43,260 nucleotides of DNA from Chthoniobacter flavus (GCA_020718585.1 DYRS01000002.1:1-43260), one strand, 5' to 3'; positions 1 through 8,246 are shown, numbered from the stretch's first letter. Notes: a model not told the origin generated them from the letters alone. Translations and numbers: made by a program.

Positions 1-708
1 TGGAATTTCATGCACTGGTTCTACAGCCAGCTCGACGTGATCTACGTGAACTCCGAAGACTACCGAAAATGCTGGGCCGACCGCGGGATCCCGCGCGACA
101 GGCTCCGCATCCTCCCGCGCGGGCTCGACGCAAAGCTCTTCAACCCCTCTCGCCGCGACCCAGCGTTCTGGACGTCCCGCGGCCTCCGCGACGGCGAGGC
201 TGGCATGCTTTTCGTCGGCCGCGTCTCGAAGGAAAAAAACCTCGACGTCCTGGTCTCGGCGGCCCGTAGGCTCGCGGAGACGAAGACGCCTGCGCGCCCG
301 CTCATCGTCGGCGACGGACCGTATATGGCCGAGATGAAGCGCCTCCTGCCGGACGCGATTTTCACCGGCTATCTCAGCGGCGAAAAGCTCGCCGCCGCAT
401 TCGCCTCCGCCGACCTTTTCGTTTTTCCCAGCACGACCGACACGTTTGGGAATGTCATCCTCGAAGCCCAGGCGTGCGGGATCCCGGTCGTCGTCTCCGA
501 CGCGGGTGGTCCGCGCGAGCTGGTTCAAAACGGGAAGGACGGGTTCATCACCAAGGCACTCGATCCCGCCGATCTCGCCTCGGCGATCCGACGCCTCGTC
601 GAAAACCCCGCACTCCGCGCTGAAATGGGCGCCGCCGCCCGCAGCCGCGTCGCCGTCCGCGACTGGACCGAGGCCTTCGAGAAATTCTGGAGCGAGTCGC
701 CGGAGTAG
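1..708 (+). CDS. GT4-family glycosyltransferase, C-terminal part (5' end outside window)
   Basis: The frame is open from the first base, so only the last ~235 residues are present. They form the C-terminal Rossmann domain of a GT-B retaining glycosyltransferase of family GT4. The donor-binding strand LFVGRVSKEKN is followed by PLIVGDGP, then ADLFVFPSTTDTFGNVILEA, which carries the E-x7-E type motif, then CGIPVVVSDAGGPRELV. The architecture resembles the MgtA/SqdX group, which transfers mannose or sulfoquinovose to lipids; the exact sugar cannot be read from the sequence. The gene precedes a serine-palmitoyltransferase-like gene by 135 bases, so glycosylation of a membrane lipid is a reasonable inference, not a demonstrated role. 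Confidence 0.9.
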   Translation, partial: WNFMHWFYSQLDVIYVNSEDYRKCWADRGIPRDRLRILPRGLDAKLFNPSRRDPAFWTSRGLRDGEAGMLFVGRVSKEKNLDVLVSAARRLAETKTPARPLIVGDGPYMAEMKRLLPDAIFTGYLSGEKLAAAFASADLFVFPSTTDTFGNVILEAQACGIPVVVSDAGGPRELVQNGKDGFITKALDPADLASAIRRLVENPALRAEMGAAARSRVAVRDWTEAFEKFWSESPE

Positions 709-843
709 CTTCTGAGGAGCCGGTGATGCGCCTCATGCGCGCTTGAAGCGGTCCTGCAAAGTGAGAGCCAGCCGTCCGCCTGACTGCTGTTTTCCTGCCC
801 AATCGCCCTGGGCACATGTGGCTCCGGATGCTTCATTGAAAAG

Positions 844-2184
844 ATGATTTACTTTGCGGACATTCGTGAGAACCTGATGGGTTCAAACCAATCGTCTGCC
901 GTGGCAAGAGATTTATACCAAAAATGCAGGGAATACCGGGATAGCGCGGATGCGCGCGCGCAGGGGTTCTATCCGTATTTTCGATGCATTGAGGAACCGC
1001 ACGGCAACTACGTCGTCTGCGAGGGCGAGCGGAAGATCATGATCGGTTCGAACAACTACCTCGGGCTGGCTCAGGATCCGCGCGTCATCGAGGCGGCCTG
1101 CGAGGCGACCCGGCGGTATGGTGCGGGCTGTACGGGGTCGCGGCTGCTCAACGGCACGGTCAAGCTGCATGTCGAGCTCGAGGAGGCGCTGGCGGCATTC
1201 CTGCAGCGCGAGTCGGTCGTCCTTTTCTCCACCGGATTTTTTGCCAACCAGGGGGCACTCTCATCGCTGACCGAGGAGGGCGACGCGATCCTCTGCGACC
1301 GGGAGAACCATGCGAGCATCATTGACGGATGCCAGTTTGCGCCCGCGCGGCTTGTCCCCTACCGGCACAACTCTCCGGCCTCTCTGCGCAACCGGCTCAA
1401 GCGCCTGCCCGACGAGGCCGGTCGGCTGGTGGTGATGGACGGGGTATTCAGCATGTCGGGCGACATCGCGGATCTGCCGCCGCTGGTTGAGGCCTCGAAG
1501 GAACACGGCGCGTTCGTGTATGTGGACGAGGCGCACTCGCTCGGAGTGCTCGGCCCGCAGGGGCGCGGGACGGTGCATCATTTCGGGCTCAACGATGAGG
1601 TGGACATCGTGATGGGCACGTTCTCGAAATCGCTTGGCTCGATGGGCGGGTTCATCGCGGGCGACGGGCAGATGATCGAGTTTTTGAAGCACCGGGCGCG
1701 GTGCCTGATTTTTACGGCGGCCCTTGCCCCGGCGGTGGCGGGCGCGGTGCTGAAGGCACTCGAGCTCATGCAGGAGGAGCCCGAGCGGATCACGCGGCTC
1801 TGGGAAAACACGATGAAGATGCACGAGGGGTTCAAGCGGATCGGCTTCAAGATCGGAACGACAAAAACCCCGATCGTTCCCCTGCTGATCGGCAGCGAGG
1901 CGAAGGCGTTCATCTTTACCCAGCGGCTCTTCGAGGAGGGGATCTTCGCGACGCCCGCGATCTACCCGGCAGTCCGCTACGGCGAGGCGATCGTCCGCAC
2001 GAGCTTCATGGCGACCCACACGGAATCCGATCTCGACCGCGTGCTCGAGATCTTCGAAAAACTGGCACGCGAGCTTGGAACGTTCAATGACCCGGCCTAC
2101 GTCAACCCCACGCGCAGAAAAAACGTGTTCGATTTCCGTCTGCCGGACGCCGCAGGATTGGAAGAAGTTCGAGCGGACAGCTGA
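844..2184 (+). CDS. PLP-dependent alpha-oxoamine synthase, probable serine palmitoyltransferase
   Basis: This 446-residue protein is a fold-type I PLP enzyme of the alpha-oxoamine synthase family (SPT, BioF, Kbl, HemA), which condenses an amino acid with an acyl-CoA or acyl-ACP. Visible landmarks are GFYPYF (41-46), GSNNYLGL (68-75), the cofactor-stacking His156 in ENHAS, DEAHS (228-232) and the Schiff-base Lys262 in TFSKSLGSMGG. The YPYF segment and a ~40-residue N-terminal extension resemble bacterial SPT-like proteins more than BioF or Kbl, and no biotin or threonine-degradation genes are nearby. The ATG at 844 follows only a weak purine stretch; an in-frame ATG at 877 is an alternative start. 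The C-terminus overlaps the next gene by about 98 bases in another frame. The family is sure; the SPT substrate is inferred. Confidence 0.82.
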   Translation: MIYFADIRENLMGSNQSSAVARDLYQKCREYRDSADARAQGFYPYFRCIEEPHGNYVVCEGERKIMIGSNNYLGLAQDPRVIEAACEATRRYGAGCTGSRLLNGTVKLHVELEEALAAFLQRESVVLFSTGFFANQGALSSLTEEGDAILCDRENHASIIDGCQFAPARLVPYRHNSPASLRNRLKRLPDEAGRLVVMDGVFSMSGDIADLPPLVEASKEHGAFVYVDEAHSLGVLGPQGRGTVHHFGLNDEVDIVMGTFSKSLGSMGGFIAGDGQMIEFLKHRARCLIFTAALAPAVAGAVLKALELMQEEPERITRLWENTMKMHEGFKRIGFKIGTTKTPIVPLLIGSEAKAFIFTQRLFEEGIFATPAIYPAVRYGEAIVRTSFMATHTESDLDRVLEIFEKLARELGTFNDPAYVNPTRRKNVFDFRLPDAAGLEEVRADS

Positions 2185-3259
2185 GCGCCTGCACGGGGCG
2201 GATCCGGCCTTTGTTCCGCCATTTCCCGGCAGCGTCGCAAAGCTCCTTTCGCCGAGCTCGGCATTCCACCTCCGGCATGGCGAGATCACTCCGTTCATCG
2301 CCGAGCGCGATGGTCGGCCGGTCGGTCGGATTGCGGCGATCATCAATCGCACGCACAACAACCTGCGCTCGGACCGGACCGGTTTTTTCGGTTTTTTCGA
2401 ATGCGAGGACGACTTGGCAACCGCGCGCATGCTGGTCGCGGCGGCGGCGGAGGTTCTGCGCGGGGCGGGCATGGAGAGCATGCGCGGGCCATATAGTCCG
2501 AGCATCAACGACGAGTGCGGGCTGCTCGTCGGGCGGTTCGACCAACCGCCGTGCATCGGACTGACGTGGAACCCGGAGTATTATATCCGCCTGCTGGAAG
2601 CCGAGGGGTTCGGCCACTTTTTGACTTTCCATGCGCTGAACCTGCCGATGTATCGCCTGCCGAAGTCCGAGCGGCTCGGGAAGATCGTCGCGCGGGTCGC
2701 GTTCCGCTCGAAGCTAAAAATGCGCACGATGGACATCCGCCGGCTTCCCGAGGAGTTGGCGATCGTCCAAAAAGTTTACAACGTGACGCTTGAGCGGAAT
2801 ACCGGGTTTGTTCCGATCGCTATGGAGGATCTGCTGGCGGCGGCGGACGACATCCGGGCGATCGCCGACCCCCGGCTTCTGCTCATCGCGGAGATGGACG
2901 GAAAGGACGCCGGGGTCGCGATCACGCTCCCGAATTTCAACGAGATCCTCTCGCGGATCAAATGCACCCCGCACTGGCTCCGGCTTGCTCATGTTTTTTT
3001 CCTGATGAAGACGCAAAAAATCCGGAACTGTCGGCAGATCGTGCTCGGGGTCGTGCCGGAGTGCCGGGACCGCGGGCTCCACGCGTGGCTGATCTACGAG
3101 CAGTTTGCGCGCGCGCAGGAACGCCACGAAAATGCGGTGCTCGGCTGGATGGAGGACAACAACACCGAGATCCTAAAAAACTGCCGGATCGTCGGAGGCG
3201 AGACCGACCGGTCGTGGCAGATCCTGGAAAAGCCGCTGGTCGGCGCGGGGGAGGCATGA
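2087..3259 (+). CDS. GNAT-fold N-acyltransferase-like protein (candidate ceramide-synthase-type partner of the upstream SPT-like enzyme)
   Basis: This is a protein of about 390 residues with an acyl-CoA N-acyltransferase (GNAT) fold. Near residues 66-92 it has an N-terminal beta strand pattern (ITPFIAERDGRPVGRIAAI). The strongly patterned block GPYSPSINDECGLLVGRFD follows at about 144-162, with NPEYY and EAEGF just after; this block is typical of a widespread uncharacterised GNAT-like family. A second acyltransferase-like half covers ~210-385. The ATG at 2087 and a TTG at 2075 both lie inside the upstream gene, and the first ~18 residues look non-conserved. The stop overlaps the next ATG as ATGA. 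Bacterial ceramide synthase is described as a GNAT-superfamily protein, so adjacency to an SPT-like gene suggests N-acylation of a long-chain amine. That role is inference. Confidence 0.72.
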   Translation: MTRPTSTPRAEKTCSISVCRTPQDWKKFERTAERLHGADPAFVPPFPGSVAKLLSPSSAFHLRHGEITPFIAERDGRPVGRIAAIINRTHNNLRSDRTGFFGFFECEDDLATARMLVAAAAEVLRGAGMESMRGPYSPSINDECGLLVGRFDQPPCIGLTWNPEYYIRLLEAEGFGHFLTFHALNLPMYRLPKSERLGKIVARVAFRSKLKMRTMDIRRLPEELAIVQKVYNVTLERNTGFVPIAMEDLLAAADDIRAIADPRLLLIAEMDGKDAGVAITLPNFNEILSRIKCTPHWLRLAHVFFLMKTQKIRNCRQIVLGVVPECRDRGLHAWLIYEQFARAQERHENAVLGWMEDNNTEILKNCRIVGGETDRSWQILEKPLVGAGEA

Positions 3260-4041
3260 GCGGCGGGCTGGAGATCACATTTTTGGGGACCGGGACGTCG
3301 CATGGGATTCCGGTCATCGGGTGTTCGTGCGCGGTCTGCCGGTCGTCCGACCCGCGCGACAAGCGGCTGCGCACGGCGATCCATGTGCTGGCTCCCGAGT
3401 ACGCGTTCTGTGTGGACACCCCGCCGGACTTCCGCCAGCAATGCCTGCGCGAGGGGATCGGGCGGCTCGATGCGGTCGTTTACACGCATTCGCACTGCGA
3501 CCATGTCCTCGGGTTTGACGACCTCCGGCGGTTCTGCGAACTCGGGGACATCGAGATCCCGATTCATGGATCGCCGGCGACGCTGGCCGATCTCGCGAGG
3601 GTTTTTCAATACGCGTTCGCGCCCGGTCCTAAATTCAAAAACTACGTCCGGCCGTCTCCCCGGCCGTTTGACGGGGAATTTTTTCTCGGGGAGACAAAGA
3701 TCGTTCCGGTTGATCTCCCGCACGGCCGGGCGACGACAAACGGGCTGGTCTTCTGGCGGGGAGGAAGGAAGAGATTCGCCTACATGACCGACTGCCAGGC
3801 GGTGCCCGACGCCGCGCTCGAGGCCGCGTTCGAGGTGGATGTCCTCGTGCTCGATGCCCTCCGCCACGACGCGCACTCGACGCACCTTACGGTCGGGCAG
3901 GCACTCGAAGTCGTCGCGCGAATGCGTCCGGCAAAGGCGTATTTCATCCACATGTGCCACGACCTCGGCCACGAGGCGACCGAGGCGATGCTTCCGCAAA
4001 ACGTGCGCCTCGCGTATGACGGCCTGAAAATTAATGTCTGA
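3256..4041 (+). CDS. MBL-fold metallo-hydrolase, PhnP-like
   Basis: This 261-residue protein is a metallo-beta-lactamase-fold phosphodiesterase. It opens with ITFLGTGTSHGIP. The metal-binding motif THSHCDH gives His78, His80, Asp82 and His83, and later ligands are plausible in DLPHGR, MTDCQ and the C-terminal FIHMCHDLGH. The GCSCAVC cluster (Cys23, Cys25, Cys28) matches the extra zinc site of PhnP, phosphoribosyl 1,2-cyclic phosphate phosphodiesterase. No phn C-P lyase genes are visible, so the substrate may be another cyclic phosphodiester. Its ATG overlaps the upstream stop (ATGA), so it is probably co-translated with the GNAT-like gene. It converges on the ROK kinase with only two bases between. 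Confidence 0.85.
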   Translation: MSGGLEITFLGTGTSHGIPVIGCSCAVCRSSDPRDKRLRTAIHVLAPEYAFCVDTPPDFRQQCLREGIGRLDAVVYTHSHCDHVLGFDDLRRFCELGDIEIPIHGSPATLADLARVFQYAFAPGPKFKNYVRPSPRPFDGEFFLGETKIVPVDLPHGRATTNGLVFWRGGRKRFAYMTDCQAVPDAALEAAFEVDVLVLDALRHDAHSTHLTVGQALEVVARMRPAKAYFIHMCHDLGHEATEAMLPQNVRLAYDGLKINV

Positions 4042-4043
4042 AG

Positions 4044-5072
4044 CTACTGCTTCGAGGTGTAGAGCGCGACGAGCGCGGCACCGATCGCCTGGGAGAGCTC
4101 GCCGAGCGTGGCCGGAACGATTTTGAGCATCCGGCGCTGCACCGGGTAGAGCCACGGCTCGGCGGCGACGCGGATCCCGGAAAGATAGCGCTCGCGGAAT
4201 TCGGCGGTTGTGGACTCGGGGTCAATCACCCCGCCGCCGATCACGACAAACTCCGCGTCGAGCGCGATCGAAAGGTTCGCGACATGGATGCCCATCGCCT
4301 TCGCCTGGTAGTCGAAAATCTCGAGAGCGAGAGGATCCCCCTTCTGCGCGAGTCCGCGGAGCGCCATCGCCTTCTCCTTCGGGGCAAGACCTGCCTTGGC
4401 GAGCTCGTGGTCTGGGTATTTTGGAAGAAGAAAATCAAGAAACTGCGGGAGGCCGGAGATCGAGGTGTAGGTCTCGAAGCACCCCCAGTCGCGACCGCAC
4501 CCGCACGTGAACGCCGGCAGGTCGAGCAGGTGCAGCGGAGCCGGCATGTGCCCGGCCTCCATGCCGCAAAACATGTCGCCCTCGAGCGGCAGCCCCTCGT
4601 GGTTGATGTAGGCCGCGCCGAGCCCCGAGCCCGGTGCCAGCATGATCACCGACGCCTTCTTATCGCCGCGCACGCGCGCCGCCTCGCCAACCCCGCCGTA
4701 GTTCCCGTCGTTGCCCGCCACAAGCGGGATCGGACGCCCCGCCTTCTCGGCGAGCGCCTGCGAATAGTCGGAGTGAAATTCCCACCCCGCAAACGACGGA
4801 GGAAGGTTCGGCGTCCGGTCGAGCACGCCGTAAACTTGATACGGCCCGGGAATCGCCAGCCCGACACCCGCGACATTTGCCCAGCCGATCCGGTTCTCGG
4901 ACAGAAATTTTTCGACCCCCTCGACCCACCCGGCGACGACAGCTTTTGTGCCGAGCTGCGAGTTTGTCGAGCTCTGCGCGAGCTTCAGGGAAACCGGCTC
5001 CCCGTCGGAATAGACGCCGCCGGTTTTTGATGTCGTTGCCCCGCTGTCGGTGCCGATAAAAACGTGTCTCAT
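4044..5072 (-). CDS. ROK-family sugar kinase (glucokinase-like)
   Basis: This 342-residue protein belongs to the ROK family of ASKHA sugar kinases. The N-terminal phosphate loop is FIGTDSGATTSKTG, the sugar-binding region is AIPGPY and AGNDGNYGG, and the second phosphate motif is LAPGSGLGAAY. The ROK zinc motif appears as GHM followed by CGCGRDWGCFE. The adenosine motif is VVIGGGV. There is no N-terminal helix-turn-helix, so it is an enzyme and not a NagC-type repressor. The start at 5072 is chosen because the phosphate loop begins right after it; the open frame upstream encodes a low-complexity basic stretch with no conserved features. It probably phosphorylates glucose or a related hexose in the cytoplasm. 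Confidence 0.9.
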   Translation of the reverse strand: MRHVFIGTDSGATTSKTGGVYSDGEPVSLKLAQSSTNSQLGTKAVVAGWVEGVEKFLSENRIGWANVAGVGLAIPGPYQVYGVLDRTPNLPPSFAGWEFHSDYSQALAEKAGRPIPLVAGNDGNYGGVGEAARVRGDKKASVIMLAPGSGLGAAYINHEGLPLEGDMFCGMEAGHMPAPLHLLDLPAFTCGCGRDWGCFETYTSISGLPQFLDFLLPKYPDHELAKAGLAPKEKAMALRGLAQKGDPLALEIFDYQAKAMGIHVANLSIALDAEFVVIGGGVIDPESTTAEFRERYLSGIRVAAEPWLYPVQRRMLKIVPATLGELSQAIGAALVALYTSKQ

Positions 5073-5130
5073 AGTGCGGCACAACCTACCACATTGCCAG
5101 TGCCCGGCACCAGAAACTTCGCGGCCAGGC

Positions 5131-5157
5131 CGACTGCTTCGACTGCTTCGACTGCTT
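5131..5157. repeat. Three tandem copies of a 9-bp unit
   Basis: The unit cgactgctt occurs three times in a row in the gap between the divergent ROK kinase and L,D-transpeptidase genes. It is short, and only this locus shows it in the window. Slippage is the simplest explanation. Confidence 0.7.
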
Positions 5158-5239
5158 CCTTGCAGTCTTTTTGCTCGTGTTGGGTGTCGGAATTGCAGCT
5201 TGACGGACGGAGCGGCGGAGCACTTGACTCGGAGGCGTG

Positions 5240-5788
5240 ATGATTTGCCCGCATTTTTTTCGGACCGCTCTGGTCGGCGCACTCCCGCTCGGCGCGGTGC
5301 TGGCCGCGCTTCTTGTCACCGGATGCGCGGACACCCGGCATCGCATGGTCATCAGCGCATCCGAGCAAAGCATGGTCGTGCTCCGCGACGGATCTCCGAT
5401 CGCGCGCTACCCGGTCTCGACATCGAAATTCGGGCTCGGCGACCGTCCGGGCAGCTTCGCCACGCCGACCGGCACGCTTGTCGTGAAGAAAAAGATCGGT
5501 GCCGGCGCGGCGACCGGAACGGTTTTCAAATCCCGGCGCGCGACCGGCGAGGTCATCGCGATTGACGCGCCCGGACGCGATCCGATCGTCACCCGCATTC
5601 TGTGGCTTGACGGGCGCGAGGGCCGGAACCGGAACGCCTTCGGTCGTTGCATCTACATTCACGGCACCCCCGAGGAGAGAAATATCGGGCTACCTGTCAG
5701 CTTCGGATGCATCCGCATGCGCTCGCGCGACGTGATCGAGCTTTACGACACCGTTGGCACGGGCGCGCGGGTTACGATCGCGCCCTGA
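5240..5788 (+). CDS. L,D-transpeptidase (YkuD domain) lipoprotein
   Basis: This 182-residue exported protein has an N-terminal hydrophobic stretch ending in the lipobox LLVTGC, with Cys29 as the likely lipidated residue. The YkuD catalytic domain follows, with the active-site pattern IHGTPEE (His141) and SFGCIRM (Cys157 nucleophile). Such enzymes form 3-3 peptidoglycan cross-links or attach proteins to peptidoglycan in the periplasm. Length is close to a minimal single-domain YkuD protein, and no LysM domain is visible. GGAGG at 5231-5235 lies four bases before the ATG at 5240; a GTG at 5237 directly upstream is less well placed. The gene is alone on this strand and converges with the heptosyltransferase pair. 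Confidence 0.9.
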   Translation: MICPHFFRTALVGALPLGAVLAALLVTGCADTRHRMVISASEQSMVVLRDGSPIARYPVSTSKFGLGDRPGSFATPTGTLVVKKKIGAGAATGTVFKSRRATGEVIAIDAPGRDPIVTRILWLDGREGRNRNAFGRCIYIHGTPEERNIGLPVSFGCIRMRSRDVIELYDTVGTGARVTIAP

Positions 5789-5801
5789 CGCGGGGTGGGT
5801 T

Positions 5802-6827
5802 TCATGCGGCGACCGCCGCGAGCCACTCCAGAACGGCGTCCACATCAACCCCCGCAAGGCAGTCGCCGGGAACTCCCCGCGCGCAATCCATCCGCTTGGC
5901 CAGCAAGCATGCGCAGGTCCGGACATCCGCCCGCCCGCCCGGATGCAGGGGTTTCCAGTGATCGGCCCGCGACGGACCGAAGTGGATGAGCATGTCTTTT
6001 TGCAGGGCGGCCGCAATGTGGGCCGGAGCGGTGTCGGACCCCCAGTAGGCGCGGCACAGGGAGATCGTCGCGACGAGCCCGTGCCAATCGAGATCGTGAA
6101 AGATGCGCACGGATTCCGCCTCGAGCCCGAGCGTGCAGGCCGCGACATGCGCTCTCTCGGCGGCATCCCGTCCGCCGGTGACCACGACCCCGAACCCTGC
6201 CTGGGCCGCCCCGGCGAGCACGGCGCGCACGACTGGCACCGGAATCGCCTTCCGCATGTCGCGCGACGTGACGTGCGCGTGGAAGAGCATTTTCGGGAGA
6301 CCGCGCACGGCCGACCACGCGGCATCCATCGCATCCCGCCTCGGAACGAGCCCGAACTCGTGCCCGCTCGCGGGCACGCCGCAGGCCTCAAGAAGCTCGA
6401 GCCGCTGGACCAGCGTGTGCGGTTTTTGTTTCCGGTGGGCGGGACGAAAATTATAGGCCGCCCGGCGGAGCGACCACGCGGAAAGTTTCGGACGGTCGTA
6501 GGCGACGCGAAGCTTCGCGTGCGAGGCGAGTACCGCGAGCGCGCTGCGGTCGTTTCCCGTGAAATCCACCGCCCAATCGTAGCCTGCGACCGCGATCCGC
6601 GCGGCGGCTACGGCCTGCGCAAGCGGGCCCCGCATCGGCCATCCGATGACCTGCGAGACGTCCGGACAGTCGTCGAGCGCGCACCCGGTGCCCGCCGCAA
6701 CCAGCGCGTCAATCCGCGCGTCCGGAAATGCCCTGCGCAGCGCGCGCAGGCACGGGCGCAGCAGGAGCGAATCGCCGAGGTATCGCACGCAGACCACAAG
6801 GACCGACCTTGGCGGAGCCGGTTTCAT
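5802..6827 (-). CDS. Glycosyltransferase family 9 (heptosyltransferase-like), second of pair
   Basis: This 341-residue protein is a GT9 GT-B glycosyltransferase of the lipopolysaccharide heptosyltransferase type. The N-terminus SVLVVCVRYLGDSLLLRPCL is the usual GT9 acceptor-domain start. The C-terminal donor motif is WGSDTAPAHIAAAL, and VVVTGGRDAAER is the usual strand before it. It acts at the cytoplasmic face on a lipid-linked core oligosaccharide. Its ATG overlaps the TGA of the upstream GT9 gene, so the two are translationally coupled. Heptose or another core sugar is the likely donor; sequence alone does not decide. Confidence 0.88.
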   Translation of the reverse strand: MKPAPPRSVLVVCVRYLGDSLLLRPCLRALRRAFPDARIDALVAAGTGCALDDCPDVSQVIGWPMRGPLAQAVAAARIAVAGYDWAVDFTGNDRSALAVLASHAKLRVAYDRPKLSAWSLRRAAYNFRPAHRKQKPHTLVQRLELLEACGVPASGHEFGLVPRRDAMDAAWSAVRGLPKMLFHAHVTSRDMRKAIPVPVVRAVLAGAAQAGFGVVVTGGRDAAERAHVAACTLGLEAESVRIFHDLDWHGLVATISLCRAYWGSDTAPAHIAAALQKDMLIHFGPSRADHWKPLHPGGRADVRTCACLLAKRMDCARGVPGDCLAGVDVDAVLEWLAAVAA

Positions 6828-7957
6828 GCGCCGCGAAAAAAGAGTTCGCGAAGCCGGGGGAAGACATCGTCCGGGCGGATTGCCGACATCGAGGCGTCGG
6901 GGGGCGAGCAGTATCCGTCAGGGCGCTGTAGCGCGATCACCGCGTGGTGCTCGCAGTCGGCGGTCGGTCCGACGCGGTCGGGTCCGGGCGAGCAGTGCAG
7001 GAGCGCGACCGTTGGCGTGCCGATCGCGAACGCGAGGTGCATGATCCCGGTGTCGGTCGAGACCAAACACCGAGCGCGCTCGATCAGCGCCGCAGACTGC
7101 GGCAGGGGGAGCCTCCCCACCACGTCAAAAAATGGAACCCGGCTCGCCGCCGCAAACTCGTCGGCCCGCCGCCGGTGGTCGGGACCGCCGAGGATGAAGA
7201 TCGGCCCGATGCCTGCGGCGTGCGCCGCGCGCGCGAGCTCGACAAAGTGCGCGACCGGCCAGTCGCGGTAGGAGCCGCCGCCGCCGCCGAGCTGGAAGAC
7301 GACACCCGGCGCGCCGGGAGCACCCAGCTCGGCAAGCGTCGCATCGAGCACCCGCCGGTCCTCCTCGGCCACGCAATAAGCCATCCGCACCCGGTCGGTT
7401 GCCGCACCGGCCTCGCCGGCCACGCGCACCGCCTGCGCCGCAAGATGCGCCCGGCGCAGCCCCGGCTCGTCAATGTTGCGGGCGCACAGCCACGGCATCT
7501 TCGTCCGCCATGCCAGCCCGATCGTGGCATCCCTCGCCAGCAGATACCCCATGCACCGCGCCTCGGGATCGTGGCAGCTCAGGTAGAGCACGGCATCCCA
7601 CGGCCCGCGAAGCTCGCTCCAGAGAGAAAAAAATGCGAGCGGTCCCTTGCGCAAGAAGTGCAGCTTTTTTAAGAACGGATTGTGTGCGGCGATGTCGCGC
7701 CTGCGGTGATGGACGACCGCCTCGATGGCGACCTCCGGAAACGTCTCGGCCAACGCCCGGATCCCGGCGGAATCGAGCAGCGCATCGCCCAGCCCGGCTG
7801 TGGAAAAAACCAGAACCCGGCTTCTTCCATCAAGCCGGATCAGCCGTTCCTGCGGCGGGCTGATCGTTGCGAGCGCGCCGAAGACCGTCCGGTAGAGCAG
7901 AACGTTCAGCGAGGACGAAAAGCTGAGGTCGCCCTTCCTTTTCGCTCGGGCAGCCAC
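6824..7957 (-). CDS. Glycosyltransferase family 9 (heptosyltransferase-like), first of pair
   Basis: This is a 377-residue GT9 protein when started at the GTG at 7957. The GT9 N-terminal signature is RVLVFSTAGLGDALLDSAGI, followed by a GVVFQLGGGG donor-domain start and the donor motif STDTGIMHLAFAIGTPTVAL. Residues 1-35 (SFSSSLNVLLYRTVFGAL and around) are an extra N-terminal segment. The frame stays open far upstream, but the small lipoprotein gene ends at 7963, so a start just after it is more sensible; the GGGAG before the GTG is close to it. With the 5802-6827 gene it would add successive sugars to a lipopolysaccharide-like core. Confidence 0.85.
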   Translation of the reverse strand: MAARAKRKGDLSFSSSLNVLLYRTVFGALATISPPQERLIRLDGRSRVLVFSTAGLGDALLDSAGIRALAETFPEVAIEAVVHHRRRDIAAHNPFLKKLHFLRKGPLAFFSLWSELRGPWDAVLYLSCHDPEARCMGYLLARDATIGLAWRTKMPWLCARNIDEPGLRRAHLAAQAVRVAGEAGAATDRVRMAYCVAEEDRRVLDATLAELGAPGAPGVVFQLGGGGGSYRDWPVAHFVELARAAHAAGIGPIFILGGPDHRRRADEFAAASRVPFFDVVGRLPLPQSAALIERARCLVSTDTGIMHLAFAIGTPTVALLHCSPGPDRVGPTADCEHHAVIALQRPDGYCSPPDASMSAIRPDDVFPRLRELFFRGA

Positions 7958-7962
7958 GCTCC

Positions 7963-8166
7963 CTACTTGATGATCGTCTTGCCGTCGGATCCGCCCGCCG
8001 GAGCGACCCCGCCAACCGGCTGGGGCTGCGGGATACCGTCCTTCAGCATCCGCGTGTAAGGGCCGTTCACCTTCTGCGGGAAATACATGTCCCGACGGTT
8101 TTCGAGTGTCGTGCAAGCGGCGAGCGCCGCCAGAGCCAGAGCCAGAACTGCGAGGGAAATCTTCAC
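7963..8166 (-). CDS. Small putative lipoprotein, 67 aa
   Basis: The protein begins MKISLAVLALALAALAAC, a signal peptide with a lipobox (LAAC) that places the lipidated Cys at residue 18. The mature part is only ~50 residues, with a short polar stretch (RRDMYFPQKVNGPYTRM) and a Pro/Gly-rich tail. I do not recognise the family. It is the first gene of an operon with the two GT9 genes, five bases before the GTG of the next one, and has its own promoter-like sequence upstream. A small outer-membrane lipoprotein linked to envelope assembly is an inference from context only. Confidence 0.68.
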   Translation of the reverse strand: MKISLAVLALALAALAACTTLENRRDMYFPQKVNGPYTRMLKDGIPQPQPVGGVAPAGGSDGKTIIK

Positions 8167-8174
8167 GGCGGGAA

Positions 8175-8203
8175 GCTAACCCGACAACCGGTCCGGCTGT
8201 CAA
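8175..8203 (-). promoter_or_regulatory. Candidate sigma-70 promoter of the lipoprotein-GT9 operon
   Basis: On the minus strand TTGACA (8203-8198) is separated by 17 bases from GTTAGC (8180-8175), 9 bases before the ATG at 8166. The -35 is perfect and the -10 weak. It is back-to-back with the typA promoter. Confidence 0.45.
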
Positions 8204-8217
8204 TCCGAGACTGCCGG

Positions 8218-8246
8218 TTGACACCGGCCCTTCTCCTCCGCATAGT
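8218..8246 (+). promoter_or_regulatory. Candidate sigma-70 promoter of typA
   Basis: TTGACA (8218-8223) and CATAGT (8241-8246) are separated by 17 bases, with the typA ATG 25 bases downstream. A perfect -35, ideal spacing and a 4/6 -10 make this the best-looking promoter in the window. Confidence 0.6.

Noticed and set aside
1261-2556. A 431-codon minus-strand frame over the SPT-like and GNAT-like genes
   Set aside because: Antisense shadow; both plus-strand genes have conserved motifs over the same bases.
5073-5282. An N-terminal extension of the ROK kinase upstream of 5072
   Set aside because: The extra ~70 codons are Arg/Ser-rich, include the tandem 9-bp repeat region, and precede the normal family N-terminus.
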